DNA from: Parvibaculaceae bacterium PLY_AMNH_Bact1 | Lineage (GTDB): Bacteria; Pseudomonadota; Alphaproteobacteria; Parvibaculales; Parvibaculaceae | DNA length: 64,000 nt | Direction of reading: 5' to 3' | Assembly (NCBI GenBank): GCA_032881465.1 | Contig: CP126168.1 | Location: 682,001-746,000, forward strand | Part shown: piece by piece, positions 36,139 through 45,146 of the stretch | Layout of the letters: every line of letters begins with the position of its first letter | Numbering within the stretch: position 1 is the first letter of the stretch | Notes under the pieces: generated by a model | What the model saw: the letters and a program-made list of their open reading frames with translations, nothing else | Database searches by the model: none | Told to the model about the DNA's origin: nothing | Position numbers and translations under genes: made by a program

Positions 36139-37362
36139 ATGTCGCGCTTGAACAAGATCATGCTCGTGATGACGTCGGCCATATTGGCTGCGACCCTGTC
36201 GTTTGGCCTGATTGTGTTCGGAGAATTGAAAGACATGGAAGCCTGGCTTGTGGGCGGGGTAATCTTTCTTCTTGTCGCGCAGATCCATGCGACCCTGGCG
36301 CGCGCAGGCGAACGCAAGCTGTTTGTCAAAAACATTGCTGACATTAATTCTTTTGCGGCGGGCCTCAACCGTGACTTGGAACGCGCAGAAGCCGATATCG
36401 AAGTGCTGACAGAACGCCTTGAAACAGAAACCAAGACCCGCAATGAAGAGATCGTTGCGGAAATGCGTGTGATTGAGAGCTTCGTGAAGCGTCTGGCCGA
36501 AGAGCGCCAACCTGCAAAACAAATTACAGCCTCAAAACAGTCAAACCGAGTTGTGCCTTTGCCGGGCGTCGACGCACCGTCAGTGCCGGTTGAAAAAATG
36601 AACGATGCCGATCTTTTGGATGTGATCCGCCACGCATTGGAAGAAAATCGCGTAGATCTTTACCTTCAGCCGATCGTGACATTGCCGCAGCGCAAAGTGA
36701 AATATTACGAAGCACTGACAAGGCTACGCGGTGGCTCAGGCGAAATCATCATGCCTGGTGACTATATGCGGGTGGCCGAACCTGCAGGCATGATGCCCAC
36801 AATTGATAACCTCCTGCTGTTTCGGTGCGTGCAGGTCGTGCGCAAACTGAACGAGCGGGATTCTGACACTGGTGTGTTTTGCAATATTTCTGCGAACTCA
36901 TTGCTTGACAGCGATTTTTTCCCGCAGTTTGTTGAATACATGCAGCACAATACGATGCTCGCAGATCAGCTTGTCTTTGAATTCTCGCAGGCAACAATTG
37001 ACGCGTGTGGCCCAATTGAAATTGCGAGCCTGGATGCGCTCGCGAAGCTTGGCTTCCGCTTCTCCATGGACCAGGTGACAGACATAAATCTCGACTATCG
37101 CCGCCTCCACAACCTGAACGTGCGATATGTGAAAATCGCAGCCCATGTTCTGGTGGGCCAGGCAGATGATGGCCTGACGGACATCAGGCCAGAAGACATC
37201 AAAGAACTGATGGCGCGTTACGGCATGAACCTGATCGTCGATATGATCGAGAAAGAACGCTCTGTGGTCGATGTGCTCGACTTCAACGTGGATTATGGAC
37301 AAGGATATCTCTTTGGCACACCGCGTCCTGTCCGCGATGAGGTCCTGGCGGATGTTGCCTGA
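36139..37362 (+). CDS. TipF-like membrane EAL-domain protein (degenerate EAL)
   Basis: A 407-residue protein: two N-terminal transmembrane segments (about residues 7-25 and 33-53), a coiled coil (about 65-130), then an EAL domain (about 155-400). The EAL signature is EALTRLRG (E191) with NISANSL and QGYLFGTPRP retained, but the DDFG metal motif reads MDQVTD, and LEITE reads FEFSQ. This is the layout of Caulobacter TipF, a c-di-GMP-binding flagellum-positioning factor with a degenerate EAL domain. ATG 36139 follows AGGAAG. The adjacent chemotaxis genes fit a motility role. The TipF identity is inferred. Confidence 0.75.
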   Translation: MSRLNKIMLVMTSAILAATLSFGLIVFGELKDMEAWLVGGVIFLLVAQIHATLARAGERKLFVKNIADINSFAAGLNRDLERAEADIEVLTERLETETKTRNEEIVAEMRVIESFVKRLAEERQPAKQITASKQSNRVVPLPGVDAPSVPVEKMNDADLLDVIRHALEENRVDLYLQPIVTLPQRKVKYYEALTRLRGGSGEIIMPGDYMRVAEPAGMMPTIDNLLLFRCVQVVRKLNERDSDTGVFCNISANSLLDSDFFPQFVEYMQHNTMLADQLVFEFSQATIDACGPIEIASLDALAKLGFRFSMDQVTDINLDYRRLHNLNVRYVKIAAHVLVGQADDGLTDIRPEDIKELMARYGMNLIVDMIEKERSVVDVLDFNVDYGQGYLFGTPRPVRDEVLADVA

Positions 37363-37425
37363 TGGGACAAGAGCGCTCAACCGCAGGGGCTTGACGACCC
37401 GGCTCTGAACGTCCTACTTGGGACC

Positions 37426-38292
37426 ATGACCGAGACATCTGGCCTGGTGCCGATCCACACACATTTTGAACCCATTGCACGGGAATACCGGGCGCTCCTC
37501 TGCGATATCTGGGGAGTGCTCCACAATGGTGTTGCGGCGTATGACGGGATTGTCGATGCGCTGACCCAGTACCGCGCAGGGGGCGGTAGGGTGCTTCTGC
37601 TCTCTAACGCGCCTCGGCCAGGTGTCGGCATTCCAGGGCACCTTGAAGGTCTGGGTGTTCCTCGTGAAGCTTATGACGATGTCCTGACCTCCGGGGATGC
37701 GACACGCGAGAGCATTGCTTCCGGTCTCTTTGGTGCATCATTTTGGCATCTGGGTCCTGAGCGCGACAGGCCGACATTTGAAGGACTGCCATTGAACCAA
37801 ACTGACGAAGACAAGGCTGACTTTGTTCTCTGTACGGGCCTTTTCGATGATGAAACGGAGACGGCCGACGACTATGCAGACATTCTGGCGCGCCTAAAAG
37901 AGCGTGACCTGGATCTCGTATGTGCAAATCCGGATATCGTTGTCGACCGGGGCGAGAAGCGCGTTTATTGCGGCGGGGCGATTGCTGCCGCCTATGCGGA
38001 GATGGGGGGCAGGTCTCACTATTTCGGCAAACCGCATGCTCCTATCTATGACCTAGCGCGCGCACGGTTGGACGATTTGGCGGACGACCAGATATTAGCC
38101 GTCGGCGATGGTCTTCTGACAGATATCAAGGGCGCGAACGATCAAGGCATTGACGCGCTTTTTGTCACCGGTGGCATCGCGCATGAGCGCTGCGGACCCA
38201 CAGTAAACAGTCCTCAGTCCGACTTGGTGACCAAAGTACTGGCGGAGGCCGACGGTCAGGCAATTGGCGCGATGGCCCGTCTGATTTGGTAA
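37426..38292 (+). CDS. HAD-superfamily phosphatase (TIGR01459 type, NagD-like)
   Basis: A 288-residue class IIA HAD hydrolase: LLCDIWGVLHNG (motif I, DxWGV form), LLLSNAPRPG (motif II), GKPHAPIYDLA and AVGDGLLTDIKGAN (motifs III-IV). This family is common in alphaproteobacteria beside motility or ribF genes. Substrate unknown. It follows the EAL gene by 63 bases on the same strand and is convergent with the cheZ-like gene. Confidence 0.88.
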   Translation: MTETSGLVPIHTHFEPIAREYRALLCDIWGVLHNGVAAYDGIVDALTQYRAGGGRVLLLSNAPRPGVGIPGHLEGLGVPREAYDDVLTSGDATRESIASGLFGASFWHLGPERDRPTFEGLPLNQTDEDKADFVLCTGLFDDETETADDYADILARLKERDLDLVCANPDIVVDRGEKRVYCGGAIAAAYAEMGGRSHYFGKPHAPIYDLARARLDDLADDQILAVGDGLLTDIKGANDQGIDALFVTGGIAHERCGPTVNSPQSDLVTKVLAEADGQAIGAMARLIW

Positions 38293-38311
38293 GTTGGGTC
38301 CGACGCTCTGC

Positions 38312-38998
38312 CTAATCGAACAGTGCGTCAATGTCATCCTGACTGGCACCGTCACTCAAAATGTCATCGACATCTGATTGATCGATACCCTGACCCTCAA
38401 GGGCAGGGCCATTCAGGATAAGCTCGCGTGCCCGTTTTTCTTCAGCAGTTTCTTCTTCGTCTTCAATCGTTTCGCTCAGCGCAGAACCAAGCGCTTCAGC
38501 GAGCGTACTGATTTTGGTCTCGATATGCACCAGCGTGCCGACAACTTTGCTGATCCGCTGGCCGGTAATATCTTGGAACGAGCAGGCTTCAAAGATCTCC
38601 ATGACAGCACCTTGCACCGTGTCATGGTAGGCACCCATATCATCAGGATCGGCAGACATAATCAGTTCTGCCTGTTCCATGATGGTATTCGTCGCATTTT
38701 CTGTCGACTGAACAATGGCTTCCAGCTCAAGCCCGGCTTCTGGAATATGTTTGTCTTTCAGATTGCCTGGCTGCAGACGTCCGATTTCCGTTCTCGTGGT
38801 GTCGATGAAATCGGATATCTCGGTCAGCTCTTTGTAGATAGCAGTGTCCACATGGCCAAAGAAGCCCTGCATGGATCCAACCATGATCTCGGCGAGATTC
38901 AGGATATCGGGAAGCGTAAGACTATCCGTTTTCATGTCACGGATATGACCCGCAACGTCGTCGAGACGTGATTCAACTGATTTTTCAGGCGCACTCAT
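38312..38998 (-). CDS. CheZ-like chemotaxis phosphatase, second copy
   Basis: A 228-residue helical protein with the CheZ core FEACSFQDITGQRISKVVGTL and the C-terminal tail SQDDIDALFD. It lies 39 bases downstream of the cheY-like gene on the same strand, so the pair likely encodes a response regulator and its phosphatase. The N-terminal half differs from the copy at 5298, with DDVAGHIRDMKTDSLTLPDILNLAEIM forming a different helical region. The acidic linker (ETIEDEEETAEEKRA) precedes the tail. Confidence 0.87.
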   Translation of the reverse strand: MSAPEKSVESRLDDVAGHIRDMKTDSLTLPDILNLAEIMVGSMQGFFGHVDTAIYKELTEISDFIDTTRTEIGRLQPGNLKDKHIPEAGLELEAIVQSTENATNTIMEQAELIMSADPDDMGAYHDTVQGAVMEIFEACSFQDITGQRISKVVGTLVHIETKISTLAEALGSALSETIEDEEETAEEKRARELILNGPALEGQGIDQSDVDDILSDGASQDDIDALFD

Positions 38999-39037
38999 GG
39001 CGTAAAACCGCTGTCGTTTTAAAGAAGGATTAGAAGA

Positions 39038-39424
39038 TTAGAAGTCGCCGATAACCGCGGTGATCTTCGTCTTCAGCGTTGCCGCATTGAAAGGCTTCAC
39101 GATGTAGTTGTTCACACCAGCCTTCTTCGCTGCGATCACGTTCTCCGTCTTCGACTCAGCTGTGATCATAATGAACGGTGTTGGCTTGAGCCCTTCATCG
39201 CTCCGCACTTCTTTAAGAAGCTCATACCCAGTCATGGGCTCCATGTTCCAGTCGGAAATGACCAGCCCATAGCGCTTGCCGCGCATCTTTGCCAGTGCTT
39301 CGGTGCCGTCTGCGGCATCGTCAACATTGGTGAAGCCAAGCTGCTTCAACAAGTTGCGGATAATACGGATCATTGTCTTGTAGTCGTCGACCACCAGAAC
39401 GGGCATTGAGAGATCTACTGCCAT
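39038..39424 (-). CDS. CheY-like single-domain response regulator
   Basis: A 128-residue receiver domain. VVDDYKTMIRIIRNLLKQLG holds the acid pair, VISDWNMEPMTG holds the phosphoacceptor Asp, ITAESKTENV the conserved Thr/Ser and YIVKPF the Lys. SDWNMEPM is the form typical of CheY. In an operon with the CheZ-like gene. It would bind the flagellar switch when phosphorylated. Confidence 0.93.
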   Translation of the reverse strand: MAVDLSMPVLVVDDYKTMIRIIRNLLKQLGFTNVDDAADGTEALAKMRGKRYGLVISDWNMEPMTGYELLKEVRSDEGLKPTPFIMITAESKTENVIAAKKAGVNNYIVKPFNAATLKTKITAVIGDF

Positions 39425-39711
39425 GGTTATTCTCCATGTGAAGGACGCTTTTTGCGGCGTCCCGAATCGTGTGCCTTACACCAAAGCGAACCAAGCTTTT
39501 CGCGCTAAGCTCGCTTTTGGCCCCTGCCACAACCTACGGCAGCGGCTTTAAATTTTTGGTTAAATGAGTGGGTTAGCGAAGGGTTACTGCTGCCTTCAAT
39601 GTTTCACCACTCAGCGCCGACACTTGACGTTCGCCCCTGGATGGTTATCACCACTGGGTCGAAAAGCCAGCGCACGCGAGCTTTTGCGCGAGAGAAAGAG
39701 GGTGTTCGGGG

Positions 39712-40662
39712 ATGCATGTCATCCGTCATACCGAAGATATGGCAACCGCTGAACGTGGCGGTGCCTTTGCGCTTGGCAATTTCGATGGTGTGCATTTGGG
39801 GCACCAGCAGGTCATTGGTCGCGCGTCGGCGGTGGCTGTAGAAAAATCTGCCCCAAGTGGCGTTCTGATTTTTGAGCCTCACCCACAACAATTCTTCTTT
39901 CCCGAGAAGCCTTTCTTCCGCCTGACCCCTTTTCGGGCAAAAACGCGGCTGCTGGAGGGGTTAGGCCTCGATGTCCTGGCGGCGCTGCCTTTTGACGCGA
40001 AAATGGCGGAGCGCTCTGCGGAAAGTTTCGTGCAGGATATTCTGGTTGAGGGACTAGGCGCTTCGCACATCGTCGTCGGATATGATTTTCGCTTCGGCAA
40101 GGGCCGCGCAGGCGATGGGACGCTTCTGCAGAAAATGGCTGGTGACCTCGGGTTTGGTGTGACCATCGTTGAGGAGGTCACGAACGAAGGCGTAACCTAC
40201 TCTTCAACCCGTATTCGGGAATGTCTGAATGCCGGCGACCCAGAAGGCGCGGCACGGCTTCTCGGGCATTGGTGGTCTGTGGAGACGCACATTGTGAAGG
40301 GTGACCAGCGAGGCCGGACAATTGGCTTCCCAACCATCAATCTACCTCTAGAGGAGCATGTAGAACCCGCCCTTGGCGTCTATGCGGTTCTGATCGAGAT
40401 TGAGGATGGGCTGCACAAAGGCGTGTACAAGGGCGTGGCCAATATTGGCCGCAGACCGACCTTCAACAAGTCAGACGTGCTTCTGGAGGCTCACCTCTTC
40501 GATTTTGAGGGAGACCTCTATGGGGCTCATGCAGCGGTGTCGTTCGTGGAATATTTACGTCCTGAGCGCAAATTTGACGGGTTGGACAGCCTGAAGGCCC
40601 AAATCGCTCTTGATAGTGAGCAGGCCCGAGAGCGCCTGAAGAAGGTCGGCGAACCCTGGTGA
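39712..40662 (+). CDS. ribF: Bifunctional riboflavin kinase / FAD synthetase
   Basis: A 316-residue enzyme making FMN and then FAD. The N-terminal FAD-synthetase part has ALGNFDGVHLGHQQVI and DFRFGKGRAGDGTLL. The C-terminal riboflavin kinase part has VVKGDQRGRTIGFPTINLPL-like sequence (HIVKGDQRGRTIGFPT) and GVYKGVANIGRRPTF. Length is standard. The 287-bp upstream gap to cheY holds no feature I can support. Confidence 0.95.
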   Translation: MHVIRHTEDMATAERGGAFALGNFDGVHLGHQQVIGRASAVAVEKSAPSGVLIFEPHPQQFFFPEKPFFRLTPFRAKTRLLEGLGLDVLAALPFDAKMAERSAESFVQDILVEGLGASHIVVGYDFRFGKGRAGDGTLLQKMAGDLGFGVTIVEEVTNEGVTYSSTRIRECLNAGDPEGAARLLGHWWSVETHIVKGDQRGRTIGFPTINLPLEEHVEPALGVYAVLIEIEDGLHKGVYKGVANIGRRPTFNKSDVLLEAHLFDFEGDLYGAHAAVSFVEYLRPERKFDGLDSLKAQIALDSEQARERLKKVGEPW

Positions 40663-40742
40663 TTAGCTCAATGGAGTGATCTGCTGGACGAGGTTCGCCG
40701 CCGCTGGTACAAGACGGCATCATGACGATCGAGTGGACAGAC

Positions 40743-40791
40743 GGAGCCATAGCTCCAATTAGGTACCCCGGGACGCGAATTATCGTCCCGG
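40743..40791 (+). other. Pair of hairpins in the ribF-ileS intergenic leader
   Basis: GGAGC-cata-GCTCC (40743-40756) and CCGGGACG-(8)-CGTCCCGG (40768-40791) are two perfect stems in the 225-bp stretch before ileS. Neither is followed by a T run. They might belong to an ileS leader RNA, but no known class is recognised. Confidence 0.4.
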
Positions 40792-40887
40792 CCTGTCGCT
40801 GACGCCTGGACGAAGGCGCACGCACAGGACCGGGTCTTCAACCGCCATCTTTGACCTTTATTCTTGAGCGAGAGCTATCCGCCAATG

Positions 40888-43737
40888 TCTGCTGACCAAA
40901 CTTCTGAGACACGAGATTACCGAGATACCTTACGTCTGCCGAAGACTGAATTCCCTATGAAAGCTGGCCTGCCAAAGCGCGAACCAGAAATGTTAGAGCG
41001 CTGGGCCAAACTGAACCTCTATGATCGCCTCCGCAAAGAGAGCGCTGGCCGCGAAAAGTTCATCTTCCACAACGGCCCTCCCTATGCAAATGGCGCGGTC
41101 CATATGGGGCACGCGCTGAACCACATCCTAAAAGACATTGTGGTGCGTTCTCAGCAGATGATGGGCAAAGACGCACTCTTTGTGCCCGGCTGGGATTGCC
41201 ATGGTCTGCCCATCGAATGGAAGATTGAGGAAAAGTATCGTTCTAAAGGTGTCGACAAGGACAGCGTACCGGTCCTTGAATTCCGCAAAGAATGCCGGGA
41301 GTTTGCGACAGAGTGGGTGGATGTCCAGCGCGACGGGTTTAAGCGTCTCGGCATCCAGGCCGAATGGGACAATCCCTATCTGACCATGTCCTACGATGCG
41401 GAAGCGGCAACCGTCGCTGAGTTTCAGAAGTTCATTATGAATGGCGGGCTCTATCGCGGCTCCAAACCTGTCATGTGGTCGGTCGTTGAGAAGACCGCCT
41501 TAGCAGAAGCCGAGGTCGAGTATCACGACCATGTATCTCCTACAATCTGGGTGCGGTTCCCGGTCGTGGGCGGTTCACCGGAACTGGATGGGGCAACGGT
41601 CGTCATCTGGACAACGACGCCCTGGACGATCCCCGGCAACCGTGCCATCGGCTACTCCGACAAAATTGCCTACGGCCTCTACAAGATCGATGAGACCCAG
41701 GAAGAAAGCTGGGCGGAGGTTGGTGAAACTCTCGTGCTCGCTGATGGCCTGGCAGACCAGGTGCGCGAAGACGCCCGGATTGTCAGCTGGACGCGTCTTG
41801 GCGATGCGCCAGACCTTGCTGGGACCGTATGTGCGCACCCGTTCCGCGGGCAGGGCTATGACTTCGACGTCAATCTCTACCCAGGTGACTTCGTTACCGA
41901 CGAAACCGGGACAGGCTTCGTGCACATCGCGCCGGGTCACGGTCAGGACGACTATCTGCTCGGCATGAAGCATGGTGTGGAAGTGCCGTTTACGGTCGAT
42001 GAGGCAGGTGTCTACTACGATGATGTGCCGCTCTTTGCGGGCAAGCGTGTGCTGAAACCAAACGGCAAGGATGGCGATGCGAACAATGCGGTCATCGAAG
42101 CGCTAAAAGATGCAGGTAAGCTGCTCACGCGGGGCAAGCTTGAACACTCCTATCCGCATTCCTGGCGGTCAAAAGCGCCGCTCATTTTCCGCAACACGCC
42201 TCAATGGTTTGTGTCGATGGAAACAAACGATCTGCGAAAAACAGCGCTTGCTGAAATTGACAAAACACGGTTTGTGCCGGAAACCGGTCGCAATCGGATC
42301 CGCTCAATGGTTGAAGGGCGGCCTGACTGGGTGCTTTCCCGCCAACGCGCGTGGGGCGTGCCGCTCACTGTCTTTATGCATAAAGAGACTGGCGAGATCC
42401 TGCGAGACGAAGCGGTGAACAAACGCATCGTCGACGCCGTTGCAGAGCGTGGTGCTGACGCTTGGTTCGAGGACGACCCACAGACCTATCTGGGCAATGA
42501 TTACGCAGCCGATGATTATGAGAAAGTCGACGACATTCTTGATGTCTGGTTTGACTCTGGCTGTACACACGCGTTTGTTCTGGAGGCCCGGGACGATCAC
42601 CATTCTCCTGCCGATCTTTATCTGGAAGGGTCAGATCAGCATCGTGGTTGGTTCCAATCTTCCCTTTTGGAGAGCTGTGGCACGCGCGGACGCGCGCCGT
42701 ACAAACAGGTGGTGACCCATGGCTTCTTATTGGATGAGAAGGGTATGAAAATGGCGAAGAGCGGCAAGAACGCCGTCTCGCCGGACAAAATCGCAGACCA
42801 GAGTGGCGCCGAGATCATCCGTCTCTGGGTCGGCAGTGCTGACTTCACAGAAGACATGCGGATCGGCCCCGAGGTCATCAAGTCTAATACAGATGCCTAT
42901 CGCAAGCTTCGCAACACCTTTCGCTTCCTGCTTGGAAACCTGGCGGGATATGATGGCGAGAACCGTGTTGCACCAGCTGACATGCCAGAGCTTGAACGCT
43001 ACATGCTGCACAAGCTCCATGAACTGGATGCGCTCGTTCGCCAGGCCTATCTGGATTATGACTTCAAGAAAGTGTTCCACGCCCTGTCGAACTTCATGAC
43101 GGTAGATCTGTCTGCGCTTTATTTCGATATTCGCAAAGACGCGCTCTATTGCGATCCGCTGTCGAGCCCTGTCCGACAGGCCTGTCAGACTGTTATGGAC
43201 GAGATTTTCATGTGCCTGACGGCCTGGCTGGCGCCGATCATGACCTTCACCACTGAAGAAGTCTGGCTGTCTCGATTCCCATCAGAGGAAGGGTCCGTGC
43301 ATTTGCGGACATTCCCCGATGTGCCGACGGATTGGCAGGATGAGGCGCTGGCAGCGAAATGGTCAAAGGTCAGAGATTTGCGCCGCGTTGTAACCGGCGC
43401 ACTTGAGATTGAGCGTCGCGAAAAGCGCATTGGGTCGAGCCTTGAGGCCGCCCCCACCGTCTATGTCTCTGACGAGACTTATGTGGACGCAATGGCCGGC
43501 ATTGATCTGGCGGAAATCGCGATCACCTCTCAAGCGACCTTGAGCACTGACGCTGCGCCTGCAGACGCGTTCACGCTTGAAGACGTGGCAGGTGTGGCGG
43601 TTGTCCCAAGCTTGGCCGTCGGAAACAAATGCGCCCGGTCTTGGAAAATTCTGCCAGACGTTGGCTCAGTCGAAGGCTATCCGGACCTCACCCCGCGTGA
43701 TGCGGCGGCCGTCACAGAATTTGATAGGGCGTCATGA
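40888..43737 (+). CDS. ileS: Isoleucyl-tRNA synthetase
   Basis: A 949-residue class I synthetase. PPYANGAVHMGHALNH contains the HIGH motif (HMGH), KGMKMAKSGKN the KMSKS motif (KMAKS), with the editing domain between (about residues 190-390). The C-terminal zinc ribbon is degenerate: KCARSWKILPDVG and YPDLTPRDAAAV keep one Cys. The chosen ATG is 40888; an in-frame TTG at 40864 is weaker. Its stop overlaps lspA by ATGA. Confidence 0.96.
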   Translation, partial: SADQTSETRDYRDTLRLPKTEFPMKAGLPKREPEMLERWAKLNLYDRLRKESAGREKFIFHNGPPYANGAVHMGHALNHILKDIVVRSQQMMGKDALFVPGWDCHGLPIEWKIEEKYRSKGVDKDSVPVLEFRKECREFATEWVDVQRDGFKRLGIQAEWDNPYLTMSYDAEAATVAEFQKFIMNGGLYRGSKPVMWSVVEKTALAEAEVEYHDHVSPTIWVRFPVVGGSPELDGATVVIWTTTPWTIPGNRAIGYSDKIAYGLYKIDETQEESWAEVGETLVLADGLADQVREDARIVSWTRLGDAPDLAGTVCAHPFRGQGYDFDVNLYPGDFVTDETGTGFVHIAPGHGQDDYLLGMKHGVEVPFTVDEAGVYYDDVPLFAGKRVLKPNGKDGDANNAVIEALKDAGKLLTRGKLEHSYPHSWRSKAPLIFRNTPQWFVSMETNDLRKTALAEIDKTRFVPETGRNRIRSMVEGRPDWVLSRQRAWGVPLTVFMHKETGEILRDEAVNKRIVDAVAERGADAWFEDDPQTYLGNDYAADDYEKVDDILDVWFDSGCTHAFVLEARDDHHSPADLYLEGSDQHRGWFQSSLLESCGTRGRAPYKQVVTHGFLLDEKGMKMAKSGKNAVSPDKIADQSGAEIIRLWVGSADFTEDMRIGPEVIKSNTDAYRKLRNTFRFLLGNLAGYDGENRVAPADMPELERYMLHKLHELDALVRQAYLDYDFKKVFHALSNFMTVDLSALYFDIRKDALYCDPLSSPVRQACQTVMDEIFMCLTAWLAPIMTFTTEEVWLSRFPSEEGSVHLRTFPDVPTDWQDEALAAKWSKVRDLRRVVTGALEIERREKRIGSSLEAAPTVYVSDETYVDAMAGIDLAEIAITSQATLSTDAAPADAFTLEDVAGVAVVPSLAVGNKCARSWKILPDVGSVEGYPDLTPRDAAAVTEFDRAS

Positions 43738-44279
43738 GAGAGAGGCTCATAGATTGGCTTTCGGATATGCCCTTGAAAGGCCCGCTCACGGTGTTTGGGC
43801 TTTCAATTGCCCTCGCGGCGTTTCTAGCCGACCGCCTGTCTAAATGGTGGCTGATCGATGTGTTTGGCATTGCTGAGCGGGGAATCGTAACAATTCTGCC
43901 ATTTTTTGATCTGGTAATGGCTTGGAATCGGGGCATTTCCTATGGCCTGTTTCAGGCAGATACGGCGGTTGGAGTGGCGCTGCTGGCAACTTTCGCGATT
44001 GTGGTGACCGCTGCACTGACGCTCTGGCTTGCGCGCATTAACCACCGGCTCATGGCGCTCTCGATTGGTTTGATTATAGGCGGTGCGATTGGCAATATTT
44101 ACGACAGGATTGTTTTTGGCGCGGTAGCTGACTTTTTTAGTCTCCACGCCTATGGTTATTATTGGTATATCTTCAATATCGCGGACATTTGGATTGCGTT
44201 TGGCGTGATCCTGATGATTTATGATTCATTCTTCCCTGTTGCAGAAGAGACCGAAGCTGGTCAATCTGGGAAGAAATAG
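43734..44279 (+). CDS. lspA: Lipoprotein signal peptidase (signal peptidase II)
   Basis: A 181-residue membrane aspartyl protease with four transmembrane segments, cleaving lipoprotein signal peptides. AWNRGISYGLFQ and GGAIGNIYDRIVFGAVADFFSLH contain the two catalytic Asp residues; FNIADIWIAFG is the second. It is coupled to ileS by a 4-base overlap and followed by lipoprotein genes that would be its substrates. Confidence 0.95.
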   Translation: MRERLIDWLSDMPLKGPLTVFGLSIALAAFLADRLSKWWLIDVFGIAERGIVTILPFFDLVMAWNRGISYGLFQADTAVGVALLATFAIVVTAALTLWLARINHRLMALSIGLIIGGAIGNIYDRIVFGAVADFFSLHAYGYYWYIFNIADIWIAFGVILMIYDSFFPVAEETEAGQSGKK

Positions 44280-44324
44280 GCTGACAGCTGAGCAAGCAGA
44301 TTCAACAAGGTGCCGAAGGCAAAT

Positions 44325-44915
44325 ATGACCATGCGTATCAGGACAGGTTCCACCCCCCGCAATCTTACCCGCGTTATCCTACTCGGACTTTCAGCGGCAG
44401 CGCTTTCGGCATGCGGCAGCTCTCTCTCCGATTCGCTAGGCTATGGCAAGGAGGCGCCGGATGAGTTTGCGATTGTCACAAAAGCGCCGCTGGTGATTCC
44501 GCCTGATTATTCGCTCCGCCCGCCTCGGCCTGGCGCTCCAAGTCCACGTGAAACAGCGCCTGGGTCCCTTGCCCAGGCGGCGTTGCTGGGGTCTGCGAGT
44601 GGCAGTCAAACCACAAATGGTCCGTCTGCAGGTGAACTGGCGCTTCTCTCAAATGCGGGTGCGCTCAACGCTGACCCGGCAGTGCGCGATCTGATTGACG
44701 ATGAAACCCGTGCGCTCAAGCAGAAAGACGAGCGTTTCCTTGATGACGTGCTGTTCTGGGAGAAACCATCTGAGCCAAACCGTGTGGTCGACGCTACAGC
44801 AGAGGCGCAGCGCCTCCGGGAAAATGAAGCGCTCGGACGTCCGGTAACAGAGGGCGACACGCCGGAATTTGACGATACTGAGGGCGGTGGCCTCCTGGAC
44901 TACTTCTTCGAATGA
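44325..44915 (+). CDS. DUF3035 lipoprotein
   Basis: A 196-residue lipoprotein with lipobox LSAC (Cys30) and the family stretch GYGKEAPDEFAIVTKAPLVIPPDYSLRPPRPG, typical of the alphaproteobacterial DUF3035 proteins found after lspA. The remainder is low-complexity and acidic, ending in GGGLLDYFFE. ATG 44325 is chosen over a GTG at 44310 because AAGG precedes it. Function unknown. The following 231-bp gap holds no supported gene. Confidence 0.85.
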   Translation: MTMRIRTGSTPRNLTRVILLGLSAAALSACGSSLSDSLGYGKEAPDEFAIVTKAPLVIPPDYSLRPPRPGAPSPRETAPGSLAQAALLGSASGSQTTNGPSAGELALLSNAGALNADPAVRDLIDDETRALKQKDERFLDDVLFWEKPSEPNRVVDATAEAQRLRENEALGRPVTEGDTPEFDDTEGGGLLDYFFE

Positions 44916-45146
44916 TAGGCCGAAACTGAAACTGGGTTCGGCCCACCTCTCAGACGATCACATTCGCGCGTGGCAACACTCTGTAGTGCCATCTTTTCTT
45001 GCGGGCGCTCGCCAAATCCTGGACTTTGGATGTCTTGGCCCCAATTTGGGCACAAAAGACCTGTTGAGTGACAGCACCAGACTGTGCACCAGTTTAGTGC
45101 AGGTGGGTCTGTACAGTAGGGTCAGGTCACGCGGAGGTCTCACAGC

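Noticed and set aside
36058-36522. 154-codon minus-strand frame over the EAL gene start
   Set aside because: It is a shadow of the EAL protein; no motif and no upstream ribosome-binding site.
40768-40791. Terminator of ribF
   Set aside because: The 8-bp stem has no T run on either strand, so intrinsic termination is not supported.
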